A DNA stretch of 64,000 nucleotides from an uncultured Ectothiorhodospiraceae bacterium (GCA_947259415.1 CAMYMI010000002.1:124001-188000), one strand, 5' to 3'. Positions 51,391 to 60,409 are shown, counted from the stretch's first letter. Numbers and translations are program-made. The notes: a model not told the origin generated them from the letters alone.

Positions 51391-52119
51391 TTAAACGGGT
51401 CTTTCAGCATCCTGGCCGGTGGTCCTGTCTTTGGCATCGATTTGTTCGAGGCGATAACCATGCTGGTATACGGAAGAGAGCCGCCATCCAACCTCTGGAC
51501 CGAGGCCGAGTTTCTTGCGGATCCGGCTGATGTGCGTATCGACTGTGCGGGTTTGCAGGCCGCTGTCCATACCCCAGATATTTTCCAGAAGATAGCTGCG
51601 CGACAGCAACCGGCCGGCATGGCGGAACAGGAACAGGGCAAGGTCATATTCCTTCTGGGTCAGTTCAACCGGTTCGTTGTTTATTGACAGACTGTGACTC
51701 TGTACATCAAACACGTACGGTGAAGCCTCCAGAACCTTGCTATCAACGTCAGCGGGCGCCGCTCGACGCAGCAGTGCATTTACGCGGGCGATCGTTTCCT
51801 GCGGCTTGACTGGCTTGATCATGTAATCATCCGCACCGTGGGTCAGGGCAAATACAATATCCTGTTCGCTGTCACGACCGGTCGTGAAGAGCACCGGTAT
51901 TTCCCAGTCAATATTCTCTCGCACCCATTTGAGCAGATCCGGTCCGGTCGTATCCGGCAGCATCCAGTCGAGTATGATCAAGTCGAAGGTATGGCGTTTG
52001 GCGTCATAGATAAACGCCTTTCCATTGGGAAAGAGGTGACAGTCGTGACCGGCTTCTTTAAGCCACGAATGTAACAACTCAGCTTGTGCAGAGTCGTCTT
52101 CTACCAGTGCAATCTGCAC
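51391..52119 (-). CDS. OmpR-type response regulator
   Basis: A 242-aa regulator with a receiver domain (E8-D9-D-like acidic pocket E-D-D at 7-9, phospho-acceptor D51 in I-L-D-W-M-L-P-D, conserved K near 103) and a winged-helix DNA-binding domain (about 135-228, with T-V-D-T-H-I-S-R-I-R-K-K). It is the first gene of the operon with the LysM-FecR protein (24 bases downstream) and the CHASE2 kinase, its likely partner. Targets are unknown. Confidence 0.9.
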   Translation of the reverse strand: MQIALVEDDSAQAELLHSWLKEAGHDCHLFPNGKAFIYDAKRHTFDLIILDWMLPDTTGPDLLKWVRENIDWEIPVLFTTGRDSEQDIVFALTHGADDYMIKPVKPQETIARVNALLRRAAPADVDSKVLEASPYVFDVQSHSLSINNEPVELTQKEYDLALFLFRHAGRLLSRSYLLENIWGMDSGLQTRTVDTHISRIRKKLGLGPEVGWRLSSVYQHGYRLEQIDAKDRTTGQDAERPV

Positions 52120-52550
52120 AACCCCATCCTCGTATAGCTAATGAATAGTTCCCATTCTCTCAAATTTTAAGTGATCAATCAAAAGGATAGCTGCATCAAC
52201 CGGTCAGTAGCCGATAACTGCCGGATGCCATCCGGTGCCTGGTAACCCGGGGGTGCTTGCTCGGCAAGTCGGGCAGATCATGGGAAAACAGAAGATTAAC
52301 GCGGAGTAGGGGGTAAAGTCGCTAAAAAGCCGGTCAGTCAGGCAGCGTCAATTCACAGTGTTGCCTTAACCATGAGACAAATTTTTACATATGACAGGGA
52401 CTGACTGCACCAGCAGTGCGCGATCGACAGCGGTTATAGTTATGGCAGGCGGCCTGCCGGAAGCTTGTACCGGAACGACGCATCTGATGTGCATAAAAAA
52501 AGCCCGGCTTGTTCTAGCCGGGCTTTTTGATGTTGCTGCCTTGAATTTTG
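52120..52550. other. 431-bp gap: operon promoter side and sox terminator
   Basis: Upstream of the response regulator and downstream of soxA. The sox terminator is at 52494-52528. The remaining sequence shows no gene; a promoter for the regulator operon should lie between 52130 and 52300, but no clear boxes were found. Confidence 0.5.
52494..52528 (-). terminator. intrinsic terminator of the sox operon
   Basis: AAAAGCCCGGCT and AGCCGGGCTTTT form a 10-bp stem with an 8-base loop and T-runs on both strands. It lies 23 bases after the soxA stop codon. Confidence 0.9.
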
Positions 52551-53387
52551 CTACTTGCGGGCGCCCGGGCCGTTGGATTCCAGACCATTACTCATGTAGG
52601 TGTGGTAATACTCAAGCGCACGGTACTCCGGGCTCTGCGCCTTGTAGGGCTTGGCGCGTACCTGCTTGTTGCAGCCGGTGTAGCGGCGATGCAGGGTACC
52701 CATACCGCCCCACTTGGAACGATAGACCGGGAAGTGGGTGGGTTGGCCAAGTCCCGGGCTGAGCTTATCGGCGCGAATCAGATTACCCGCATTGTGGATA
52801 TGACAGTCCGCACAGGACATGTTCATCTGGCCGCGCTTGGCAAAGAAGACCTTTTTACCAAGCTCATAGGCCGCCAGTGCAGCCGGATCATCGGGTATGA
52901 CGATGTTTATCGTTTCCCCACGCGAGGTGTATTTCATGTAGGCCCCGATATCGGCGATGGCGCCCTTCTTGTACTTGAGCGGTTTTTCACCGTTGGCCTG
53001 GCGACAGCGGTTAATGGCCAGTTCCAGGGTGATGATTTCACCGCCGTTGGTATCGAAGAACGGGTACCTGTGGGCGATGCCGATGCCACCATTCTCGAAA
53101 CAGTCGGCATAGGTCTTGCCGTTCTTGAACGGGGTGTTGAAGAGTTTCTCGCCCTTTGAGATATTCAGTTCGTAGGGTGGGAATTCCTCAATCGATTCCC
53201 ATTGCTCCCTGGAGGCGGCATCAATGGAGTACACGCCATTGATGAAGTCGCCCTTGGGGGTGTCGGGGAAGCGCTTGTAGTAATAAGACTGGAACTTCTC
53301 CAGGTCCTCTTGCGGTGTCGCCTGTGCGGGCAGTGTGAATGCACCAAGCAGGCCGAGCGCCAGTGTTGCAGTCAGGAGTTTTTTCAT
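52551..53387 (-). CDS. soxA: SoxA, c-type cytochrome of SoxXA
   Basis: 278 aa from ATG 53387, with GGAGGAG upstream and a signal peptide (L-L-T-A-T-L-A-L-G-L-L-G). SoxXA oxidatively couples thiosulfate to the SoxY cysteine. One heme site C-A-D-C-H is near residue 196, and the Cys in Y-T-G-C-N near 238 is the expected axial cysteine ligand. Two further cysteines (near 95 and 127) stand where the second heme of diheme SoxA would be, as in single-heme forms. Last gene of soxK-X-Y-Z-A. Confidence 0.94.
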   Translation of the reverse strand: MKKLLTATLALGLLGAFTLPAQATPQEDLEKFQSYYYKRFPDTPKGDFINGVYSIDAASREQWESIEEFPPYELNISKGEKLFNTPFKNGKTYADCFENGGIGIAHRYPFFDTNGGEIITLELAINRCRQANGEKPLKYKKGAIADIGAYMKYTSRGETINIVIPDDPAALAAYELGKKVFFAKRGQMNMSCADCHIHNAGNLIRADKLSPGLGQPTHFPVYRSKWGGMGTLHRRYTGCNKQVRAKPYKAQSPEYRALEYYHTYMSNGLESNGPGARK

Positions 53388-53442
53388 TGAGTCATTCTCC
53401 TCCAGGTCGATTATGACGTGAAAGTCCTTGGTTAGATGACGG

Positions 53443-53751
53443 TTACTTGATGCTGGCTTCGCTACTGTCACTGTTACCCTTGTTGTCGGTCCAGCTCAGT
53501 TTGACGGTATCGCCGGCATTGCCACCGGTGAAGCGGAAGGACAGGTAGGGGTTTTTCGAGATCGCCGGTCCCCAGTGGGCCGTCATGACTGTGTTTCCTC
53601 CGTGTTCACAAACGACTTCCTGGATGAAGTGGGCAGGAATCTTCTCGCCTGTCTTCTTGTCCTTGCGGGTGCCGGTTTCCATCGGATGACTGATCAGGGC
53701 CTTGATCGTGGTGACACCATCTTTGGCCGCTGCGCGCATTTTGATTGACAT
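53443..53751 (-). CDS. soxZ: SoxZ, sulfur-carrier partner
   Basis: 102 aa from ATG 53751, where the family starts (M-S-I-K-M-R-A). It shows H-P-M-E-T-G, H-F-I-Q-E-V and a beta-sandwich pattern to the end. SoxZ binds SoxY and positions the sulfur-loaded arm for SoxXA, SoxB and others. It lies 46 bases after soxY and 55 before soxA. Confidence 0.93.
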   Translation of the reverse strand: MSIKMRAAAKDGVTTIKALISHPMETGTRKDKKTGEKIPAHFIQEVVCEHGGNTVMTAHWGPAISKNPYLSFRFTGGNAGDTVKLSWTDNKGNSDSSEASIK

Positions 53752-53797
53752 GGTAAATCCTGAATCTGAAATAGGGTTCACATCAGGTGCGGGCTGA

Positions 53798-54271
53798 TCA
53801 GCCGCCACAACCACCGATGGTAACCTTGACCTCTTTGCCGGCGCTGTAGAGCTTGTCGCCAGCCTTGACTATGGCCGTTACTTTGGCGGTCTTGCCCATC
53901 TTGATGCGGGTGGAGACGTAGCCTTCCGCGCCGGCGCCGAGTACAAAGGACGCAGCCAGCGGCTGGGCGTTCTTCTCGGCAATCACGCTGATGGACTCTG
54001 CGCCACTGACGCCGGTCTCAACAGTAATGGGTACAACGGCACCGTTCTCCGCGATATCCGGCGCCTTGATCTTGATCTGGTCGCTACCGGTCGTGGTGCT
54101 GCTGCCGAACAGGCCGCTGACGGCGGCATCGACGCTGGTGGCCTCAAAGGCGGCCTTCGGCCAGGCGGCCAGTACCATGCGGGGGGTGAGCAGGCCGGCA
54201 CTGATTGCCATGCCCACAGCTCCGGTTGCGACGGAGCCTTTCAGAAAAATTCTACGTTTCATGCTGGTCAC
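53798..54271 (-). CDS. soxY: SoxY, sulfur-carrier protein
   Basis: 157 aa from GTG 54271, which has AGGAG at eight bases; ATG 54262 is too far. Tat signal R-R-I-F-L-K-G. The C terminus G-G-C-G-G carries the cysteine that holds sulfur intermediates in the Sox cycle. Partner of SoxZ. Complete length. Confidence 0.94.
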   Translation of the reverse strand: MTSMKRRIFLKGSVATGAVGMAISAGLLTPRMVLAAWPKAAFEATSVDAAVSGLFGSSTTTGSDQIKIKAPDIAENGAVVPITVETGVSGAESISVIAEKNAQPLAASFVLGAGAEGYVSTRIKMGKTAKVTAIVKAGDKLYSAGKEVKVTIGGCGG

Positions 54272-54319
54272 GAGTGTTTCTCCTGATAAATTAACTGTGA
54301 TTGATGCTGATTATCAATG

Positions 54320-54703
54320 TTAAAGGGTGTAGATGTAGTCAGTGATATTGTCGATTTCTTCCTCACTGAGCATTTTATGCCGACCAAAGGGTGGCATGAT
54401 GGAATTCGGGTTGCGTTTGGTGGCGTCCCAGATTTGATCGCGAAGCTTCGCTTTGTCCGGGTAACGCAGTTTCATGCTGACCAGGGGTGGCCCGATGTTG
54501 CCAGGCAATGCACCATCATCCATTGCATGGCAGGCAAGACAATTGCCTTTCTTGCGGTCAACTGAAACCGCTTTACCTTTTTCAACTGCTGTGGCTGCCT
54601 TTTCTTCAGCGAGCGCCGGCGAAAGATTAATAAAGGCCGCAATTGCGCTCACGGCAGATATAGTCATTACCTTCTTGGATATGCTTTTGGCAGTGTGCTG
54701 CAT
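54320..54703 (-). CDS. soxX: SoxX, monoheme cytochrome of SoxXA
   Basis: A 127-aa precursor with a signal peptide (ends A-L-A-E). Heme site C-L-A-C-H near residue 55 and the Met axial ligand in I-M-P-P-F-G near 102 are in the positions expected for SoxX. It pairs with SoxA. Spacing to soxY is 48 bases; the upstream soxK-like gene is 54 bases away. Confidence 0.93.
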   Translation of the reverse strand: MQHTAKSISKKVMTISAVSAIAAFINLSPALAEEKAATAVEKGKAVSVDRKKGNCLACHAMDDGALPGNIGPPLVSMKLRYPDKAKLRDQIWDATKRNPNSIMPPFGRHKMLSEEEIDNITDYIYTL

Positions 54704-54757
54704 CTTTGTTTCTCCTCAGTTTCCTGTTGCCTGTTCTGGTTGCTAACCAGCGACTGT

Positions 54758-55090
54758 TCAGAATCCCCGCGAGGTTGACATCTCGTGGTTGTACTGGATG
54801 ACTGCCGCTTCGGCCTGGAACTTGGCCTTGTTCGCCAGTTTGACAGCGGTGGCAGTGTCGCCCTTGTCAGCGGCTGCCTTGGCCTTTTTCAGAAACTTCT
54901 CGGTATCCCTCCAGATCCAGTCGTTGGCTTTGGCCTTTTTGATCGCTGCACTGGCAGCTGCAATGGCCGCAGTCGCTTCCGGGCTTGCCATCGAAGCGGA
55001 TCCCTTCGATTGCTGGGCAGAACAGCCGATGCTCAGTGCTGAGGTCAGTAATGCAGCGGTCAATAGCTTGACAGGAAGACGTATCTTCAT
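54758..55090 (-). CDS. soxK: SoxK-like SoxXA-binding lipoprotein
   Basis: 110 aa. Lipobox L-S-I-G-C puts the cysteine at residue 23. The mature part is helical and Ala/Lys-rich (A-A-I-A-A-A-S-A-A-I-K-K, K-K-A-K-A-A-A-D-K-G-D-T), like SoxXA-binding proteins (SoxK/SAXB) that boost SoxXA activity in some purple sulfur bacteria. Position directly upstream of soxX supports the call. GGAGT precedes the ATG. Lipidation would tie SoxXA to a membrane. Confidence 0.8.
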   Translation of the reverse strand: MKIRLPVKLLTAALLTSALSIGCSAQQSKGSASMASPEATAAIAAASAAIKKAKANDWIWRDTEKFLKKAKAAADKGDTATAVKLANKAKFQAEAAVIQYNHEMSTSRGF

Positions 55091-55170
55091 CGATGTAAAC
55101 TCCGGTTGGTTTTTAGTGGCTTGGGTAGACTAACAAACTTTCTTATAAGGAAGTCCGGCAAACCTATCAT

Positions 55171-55262
55171 TCGTTACGCTTTAGTGTCAATACAACTTAA
55201 GTGAGTCATGACAGCTTTAGTGCCAGAAAACATTACAGCTGTAGTGTTAATACAATAAGACG
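55171..55262 (-). promoter_or_regulatory. three direct GCT(T/G)TAGTG repeats upstream of the sox operon
   Basis: CGCTTTAGTGTCAATACAA (gct at 55178), AGCTTTAGTGCCA (55214) and AGCTGTAGTGTTAATACAA (55238) are direct repeats 36 and 24 bases apart. They lie about 90-170 bases upstream of soxK, between it and the bepA-like stop, so they could bind a regulator of the sox operon. The identity of that regulator is not visible. Confidence 0.45.
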
Positions 55263-55277
55263 CAGCAACAGGGACAT

Positions 55278-56747
55278 TTATTTCATTTTATTTTCAACTT
55301 CTAATAATGCTTCCAACTCTTTTGTCCTGGCCTGAATTCGCGCGCTCTCGTAGCTGCTGATCTCGGGTACGCGGGCCGCCAATTTCAATTGTTCGAGCGC
55401 CTCGCGGGTATAGCCGTTCAGGTGATAATAACGGGACATTGCCCTGTGGGTCTGGATGTCGCGACCGGTAGCACCGGCGACCTGCGCCAGTAATTTGTAT
55501 ATCTGTGGATTATTATATTCTTTATCACTAAACTTCTTGAGTATATCAGCGGCCACGGTTGCCTGACCCGTGTCCAGAAGTGTCCGGGCGTAGGGAGCCA
55601 CGAACAGGATATCCCCCGGATAAAGCTGGAGGCTGTCCCGATAAATGTCCAGAGCCTGCCGGTGTTTCCCGGACCTGTTATAGGTGTCGGCCAGCGCCAG
55701 TCGGTAGGCAACCCGGTCCGGATCATCACCATGCAGGCGGGCCAGTACTGCCTGAGCGTCTGTGGTCTTGCCGGTTCTGGTCAGCAACAGGGCGTATTCA
55801 TAGAGTTTGTCAGGCTGGCTGTCCTGACCCTTGTCGAGATAGCGCCGGAAATCGTCGAGTACCTGGTTTGGATTGTCGTAGTTGTTGACGCGGAGTTTTG
55901 CGCGTATCAGTTGAAAATCCAGGCTGTCAGGTTGTTTGCTGGCGGCGTAGCGCTCGGCCCGTGACGTTGCCTCCGCAATCCGGTCTGTCGTGACCGGGTG
56001 GGTACTCAGGAATTCAGGGGGGCGGCTGCCATAGAGCCGCGAGTTTTTCTGCAGGCGTTCAAAAAAACGCGGCATGCCAAAGGTGTCGAACCCGGCCAGG
56101 GCCAGTGTCTGGATGCCTACCCGGTCGGCCTCCTTCTCGTTGGCGCGGGTGAAGTTGATCTGGTACTGCAGCCCGCCGGCCGTGACCGCGGCCATGGCGG
56201 CCTGCCCCGCCTCGCTGTGTTGCGAGGCAACGAGTATGGCGGCCAGCATGGCCGCCATGGAAGGCAGGCTCAGGCGGTCGGAGGCCTCGTAGGCCCGCGC
56301 GAGATGGCGCTGGGTGACATGTGCAATTTCGTGGGCGAGCACCCCGGCCAACTCACTCTCCGTTTCGGAGGCCATGAACAGGCCGGTATGGACACCGATA
56401 TACCCGCCGGGGCCGGCGAAGGCATTGATCGAGGGTTCATTGACAACAAAGAAGGTAAACCGCTGCCCCGGATTTTCGCTGTTGACAGTCAGACGTTGGC
56501 CGAGTGACTCAAGGTAGCCGGTGATCTCCAGGTCTTCGAAAATGACGCCGCTTGAGCGTAACTGGCGCATAAAGGCGGCACCGAGCTGTTGCTCCTGCGC
56601 GGGCGAGATCACGGCACCTGCGGAATCTCCGATACTGGGCAGGTTCAGGTACTGGTCTTGTGCCGGTGCAGTCACCGGTTGCAGGGTCAGCCAGAGGGGT
56701 AATACCAGGGCGGATAACCGCATTATTTTTGCAGTAATTATCATCAT
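55278..56747 (-). CDS. bepA: BepA-like M48 metalloprotease with TPR domain
   Basis: About 489 aa from ATG 56747; TTG 56780 and ATG 56723 are alternatives. The signal peptide ends A-P-A-Q. The zinc site is H-E-I-A-H near residue 137, with the third ligand in N-E-K-E-A-D about 65 residues on. Downstream come H-P-V-T-T-D-R-I-A and TPR units to the C terminus. BepA degrades or helps assemble outer-membrane proteins such as LptD and BamA. It reads toward the sox operon's promoter region. Confidence 0.88.
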   Translation of the reverse strand: MMIITAKIMRLSALVLPLWLTLQPVTAPAQDQYLNLPSIGDSAGAVISPAQEQQLGAAFMRQLRSSGVIFEDLEITGYLESLGQRLTVNSENPGQRFTFFVVNEPSINAFAGPGGYIGVHTGLFMASETESELAGVLAHEIAHVTQRHLARAYEASDRLSLPSMAAMLAAILVASQHSEAGQAAMAAVTAGGLQYQINFTRANEKEADRVGIQTLALAGFDTFGMPRFFERLQKNSRLYGSRPPEFLSTHPVTTDRIAEATSRAERYAASKQPDSLDFQLIRAKLRVNNYDNPNQVLDDFRRYLDKGQDSQPDKLYEYALLLTRTGKTTDAQAVLARLHGDDPDRVAYRLALADTYNRSGKHRQALDIYRDSLQLYPGDILFVAPYARTLLDTGQATVAADILKKFSDKEYNNPQIYKLLAQVAGATGRDIQTHRAMSRYYHLNGYTREALEQLKLAARVPEISSYESARIQARTKELEALLEVENKMK

Positions 56748-56944
56748 CAGGCTGCTGGTATGACCGGGTTGCTGTGTCAAGGTTCAGTCACTCTGGCGGG
56801 TGCCTGGTGGTCCGGGGCAGGGGTGATGGTTTCTTGCATTGCGGCTCGTGCTATCATTAGTCGTCTAAGGAATTCTAATATTCAACAGGATCCGCTGGGT
56901 CGGGTCTGAATACGTCGTAACTTAAAAAAACAGGAGATTGAACA

Positions 56945-57175
56945 ATGGCGGATTTTGATGAAGAACTCGATGCCACAGGCCTGAACTGCCCGCTGCCGAT
57001 TTTACGTGCCAAAAAGGCGTTGAATGGAATGGACGCCGGCAAGGTGCTGCGCATCATTGCAACTGACCCGGGTTCAGTCAAGGATTTCGAGGCCTTTGCC
57101 AAGCAGACCGGCAATGAATTGATGGAATCCACTGAGGAAGGTGGCAAATTCATGTTCCTGCTGAAAAAGGGCTGA
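56945..57175 (+). CDS. tusA: TusA-family sulfurtransferase
   Basis: 76 aa; C15-P-x-P in G-L-N-C-P-L-P-I-L-R-A-K-K-A-L is the TusA signature. The cysteine carries persulfide sulfur. In sulfur oxidisers TusA hands sulfane sulfur to DsrEFH or sHdr systems; neither is in the window, and a tRNA-thiolation role is also possible. AGGAG precedes the ATG. Divergent from the BepA-like gene and followed by its own terminator. Confidence 0.88.
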   Translation: MADFDEELDATGLNCPLPILRAKKALNGMDAGKVLRIIATDPGSVKDFEAFAKQTGNELMESTEEGGKFMFLLKKG

Positions 57176-57208
57176 TCTTAATCGATAGGCCCGTACCCTA
57201 CAGGAATT

Positions 57209-57239
57209 AAAAAACCCCGGCTTGTTGCCGGGGTTTTTT
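57209..57239. terminator. intrinsic terminator after tusA
   Basis: AAAAAACCCCGG and CCGGGGTTTTTT around CTTGTTG. T-runs on both strands; it serves tusA and the convergent FadL-like gene. Confidence 0.92.
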
Positions 57240-57262
57240 GTGCGTGAAGAAAAATTTCTTTA

Positions 57263-58624
57263 TCAGAATTTCCAGTTTACCTGGACGCTGAAGATATCCA
57301 CGGCGGCATCGTATTCGCCGGTCAGCAGGTGGAGGCCAGTGAATGATGAAGGGGTATGTGAATCCGGGCTGTTCACCTTGGGGTCGTCCACGAAAAGGTG
57401 GGCATAACCGAAATCAAAACTCAGCTCTTTTGAATGCTGGTAGTTGGCGCCGAAGGTCAGCCAGGTGCGATCCTCGCCGGGAACGCGTGGAGTACGCAAT
57501 TCGGCATTGCGAATCGGGGTTTCATCAAAGGCAACGCCCCCCCGGAACAGCCATGTCGGGTTGTACTTGTAGGTGGCGCCGACAGCAACGCGGTAGCTGT
57601 TATCCCAGTCGAACACGGAGATAATCGGATCTTCGCCTGTGCGTCTGATAACCAGAGAGTCGAGTTGGCTCCACTCGGTCCAGGTGACATCCGCCATGAC
57701 CGCCCACTGGTTGTTGTATTCGTGATAGGCGCTCAGCGAGAGCGTCCCCGGCAGTGATACTTCGGCGCTCGCGCCTACTTTAATAGGGGCAAAAAAGTCC
57801 TGAGGACTGTCAGGGCCGGTGTAGTCGCCCTCGAGTTCAAGATTCACCTGTGATCGAAAGTGAACCCCCAGGCGGGTTTGCGGCGAGGGCTCGAGGATGA
57901 TGCCGCCATTGAAGCCAAAGCCCCAGTCATCACCTTCGACCTTGGCGAAGATGTCATTGGCATAGGGGAATCCGCCGAACAGGCCCGCATCGACCCAGTT
58001 GGACAGTTCGGCATCAGCGTACATGGCGCTGATACCGAAACCAACCGAGGCATGATCATTGAACCTGAATGCCACGGAGGGGTTGATGTTGATTGTAAGC
58101 AGTTCTGACTTATCGGCGTGATAGCGTCCAACCCAGTTACCGGGATAATCGGTTTTCAGGCCGAACGGGGCATTCACGCCCAACCCGAACCACCAGCGGT
58201 CGTTGTATTCATGCGAGTAGTAAAAATTCGGTACAGGCTCTGTGAGCCCGATATCGACGTTGCCATCACCGACGGTGTCCGGGATGCCGCCGAGGCCATT
58301 GATTGGCGAGAGCGGGTTGTTATACAGGGGATTCGAAGGGTTGGTCTGATTGCTGCCATTGAAGTCAACGTTGGAGTCGACGACGTGCACACCGCCGGTG
58401 ACATTTCTGCCCGGCAGACGCGTCATTCCGGCCGGATTGAAATAGATGGTACTGGCATCATCCAGCCCTGAAGAGCCCTGTGCATAGGCCGTACCCATGC
58501 TGCTGACACTCTGTTCGATGAGTGCAAAACCACTGGCATTTGCCGCGCTTGACAAGATCGCAATAAGCCCGGCAATGCTGCTGGCCCCGGTCCAACGAAC
58601 GAACGGATGGTGATCGGCCATCAT
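57263..58624 (-). CDS. FadL/OmpP1-family outer-membrane protein (1)
   Basis: About 453 aa from ATG 58624 (GAGGAG upstream). A signal peptide ends near A-N-A-S-G. The mature N terminus (F-A-L-I-E-Q-S-V-S-S-M-G-T-A-Y-A-Q-G-S-S-G) and N-P-A-G-M-T motif are those of FadL, the 14-stranded channel for hydrophobic compounds. It ends with Phe, as barrels do. Substrate unknown. Divergent from a second FadL-like gene; the shared region may coordinate them. Confidence 0.88.
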   Translation of the reverse strand: MMADHHPFVRWTGASSIAGLIAILSSAANASGFALIEQSVSSMGTAYAQGSSGLDDASTIYFNPAGMTRLPGRNVTGGVHVVDSNVDFNGSNQTNPSNPLYNNPLSPINGLGGIPDTVGDGNVDIGLTEPVPNFYYSHEYNDRWWFGLGVNAPFGLKTDYPGNWVGRYHADKSELLTININPSVAFRFNDHASVGFGISAMYADAELSNWVDAGLFGGFPYANDIFAKVEGDDWGFGFNGGIILEPSPQTRLGVHFRSQVNLELEGDYTGPDSPQDFFAPIKVGASAEVSLPGTLSLSAYHEYNNQWAVMADVTWTEWSQLDSLVIRRTGEDPIISVFDWDNSYRVAVGATYKYNPTWLFRGGVAFDETPIRNAELRTPRVPGEDRTWLTFGANYQHSKELSFDFGYAHLFVDDPKVNSPDSHTPSSFTGLHLLTGEYDAAVDIFSVQVNWKF

Positions 58625-58912
58625 TGTCTCCTCTAGTGTTATCAATAAATGGATCGCACAGGACTGGCAGATGTTCGGGAAACTTTATTCTTAAATTTAC
58701 CTCTGAGGCATCCCCCCCTGATGTGCCCTGCACACTACAATACCCTAAGCATTAAAACAACATTCATTGTTGACATACAGGCAATCCTTTGACAAAGTAG
58801 CCAACGATTCTGTGCCCCTATTGTAGTAATAAAACAACATTACATATAGAAATGCAGCAGCGCCTCTAGCTTCATTTCAATAACATCTCACCAAAATCTG
58901 AGGAGCAGTTCC
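58625..58912. promoter_or_regulatory. divergent regulatory region between two FadL-like genes
   Basis: AAAACAACATT occurs twice as a direct repeat, at 58754-58764 and 58831-58841, and two TTGACA hexamers lie at 58770 and 58789. The region is AT-rich. The repeats could bind a regulator of one or both porins; no full promoter was identified. Confidence 0.4.
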
Positions 58913-60385
58913 ATGAAAAAAATACCAGGATGGCTCAAGGCAGTCAGCGCGATTGCCGGCCTGAGTGTTACCAGCACGGCCTCGGCCACAGTGGGTTACT
59001 TCGCTCTCGGCTACGGCGCCGAGGCGATGGGTGTGGCCGGTGCGGTGGTCTCCAACCCCCAGAGTACCGCTACCATAGCGGTCAACCCCGGTGCTATGAC
59101 GGTGGTTGGCGAGCGTGTCGATGTCGGTCTGCGGTTCTTCAATCCGAACCGCGAGGCGGTGCTGAGAACTACGGCAGTTGGCGGAACCTTTGATGTGGCT
59201 GATGAGAGTCGCCGCGACCTCTTCATAATCCCCAACTTCGGTTTCAATCTCAAGATCAGGGACAACCTCTGGTTCGGCTTCAATAACTACGGCAACGGCG
59301 GCCTGAACGCTACCTATGACCGCAATATCTATGATGAAGCCTTCGCTGTTCTTGGCGCCGCTGCACAGGGCATACCAGGTTTTTGTGATCCAGCCACCGC
59401 ACCACCGGGTGGTTGTGCACAGTTTGTGCCGGAGGGGACACAAACAGGGCTCCCGAATACAGGTAGGCTGGGTGTCGACCTGGCCCAGGGCATCTTTGCT
59501 CCGACCCTTGCCATGAAGGTCAATGAGCAGCATTCGGTCGGTGCCTCGCTATTGATCGGTGTACAACGTTTCAGTGCCCGCGGCCTGGGCAACTTCCAGT
59601 GCTTTACCAACTCGGTTGCGACCAACCCGGCCAATGCAGCAACCTGTCCGCAAGGTTTTGCGGCTGTGCCCTCAACCAAGCTGACCGACAATCAAAGTGA
59701 CTGGTCCTTCGGTGCCGGTGTGCGGGTCGGCTGGCTGGGCGAGGTGCATGAGAGGGTCACCCTGGGCGCCTCGGTCTCCAGCAAGGTCTACATGAGCGAA
59801 TTCGATGATTATGAGGAACTGTTCGCCGAGCAGGGCGACCTGGATATCCCGGCCAACTTCACCCTCGGTGCCACCTTCCAGGCGACCCCGAAGCTGAAGG
59901 TCTCGTTTGATTACCAGCGTATCCTCTATGAAGGGGTTAATTCGATCTCGAATGCCGGCCCTGTCTTCCTTGCCGGTGCCGGACCGGTTCCCCCGACGCT
60001 GCCGCTTGAGGGCCCTGCCAGTCCAAACAATGAGTGGCTTGGTAAAGACAATGGGATGGGCTTTGGCTGGGAGGACATCAACATCTACCGACTGGGCGCA
60101 GAGTATGACCATAATGACCAGTGGACCTTCCGTGCCGGTCTTTCCGTGAATGACCAGACGATCCCGGACAGCCAGGTGCTGTTCAACATCCTGGCGCCGG
60201 CCGTCATCGAGCGGCATGCCACGGTCGGTTTCAGTTATCGCCCCGACAAGCAGAGCGAGTGGAGCTTCGCCTATATGCGTGCTTTCAGCGAGGATGTTAC
60301 AACATCCCAGACGGCATTCGGCATTCCGGGCGCCATCGAGATGGACCAGCATTCGGTTGACCTGGGGTATACCTACAGGTTCTGA
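58913..60385 (+). CDS. FadL/OmpP1-family outer-membrane protein (2)
   Basis: 490 aa. Signal peptide to about residue 26 (ends T-A-S-A-T). The start G-Y-F-A-L-G-Y-G-A-E-A-M-G-V-A-G-A and N-P-G-A-M-T match the FadL-like branch found beside hydrocarbon or fatty-acid uptake genes. The final residue is Phe (Y-T-Y-R-F), as in barrels. TGAGGAG precedes the ATG. It is not a close copy of the divergent gene. Confidence 0.88.
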   Translation: MKKIPGWLKAVSAIAGLSVTSTASATVGYFALGYGAEAMGVAGAVVSNPQSTATIAVNPGAMTVVGERVDVGLRFFNPNREAVLRTTAVGGTFDVADESRRDLFIIPNFGFNLKIRDNLWFGFNNYGNGGLNATYDRNIYDEAFAVLGAAAQGIPGFCDPATAPPGGCAQFVPEGTQTGLPNTGRLGVDLAQGIFAPTLAMKVNEQHSVGASLLIGVQRFSARGLGNFQCFTNSVATNPANAATCPQGFAAVPSTKLTDNQSDWSFGAGVRVGWLGEVHERVTLGASVSSKVYMSEFDDYEELFAEQGDLDIPANFTLGATFQATPKLKVSFDYQRILYEGVNSISNAGPVFLAGAGPVPPTLPLEGPASPNNEWLGKDNGMGFGWEDINIYRLGAEYDHNDQWTFRAGLSVNDQTIPDSQVLFNILAPAVIERHATVGFSYRPDKQSEWSFAYMRAFSEDVTTSQTAFGIPGAIEMDQHSVDLGYTYRF

Positions 60386-60409
60386 TTCATCTCAAATCAG
60401 GCAGTATGC

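Noticed and set aside
52391-52762. Plus-strand frame over the sox terminator and the soxA end
   Set aside because: It runs through an intrinsic terminator and overlaps soxA in antisense; not a real gene.
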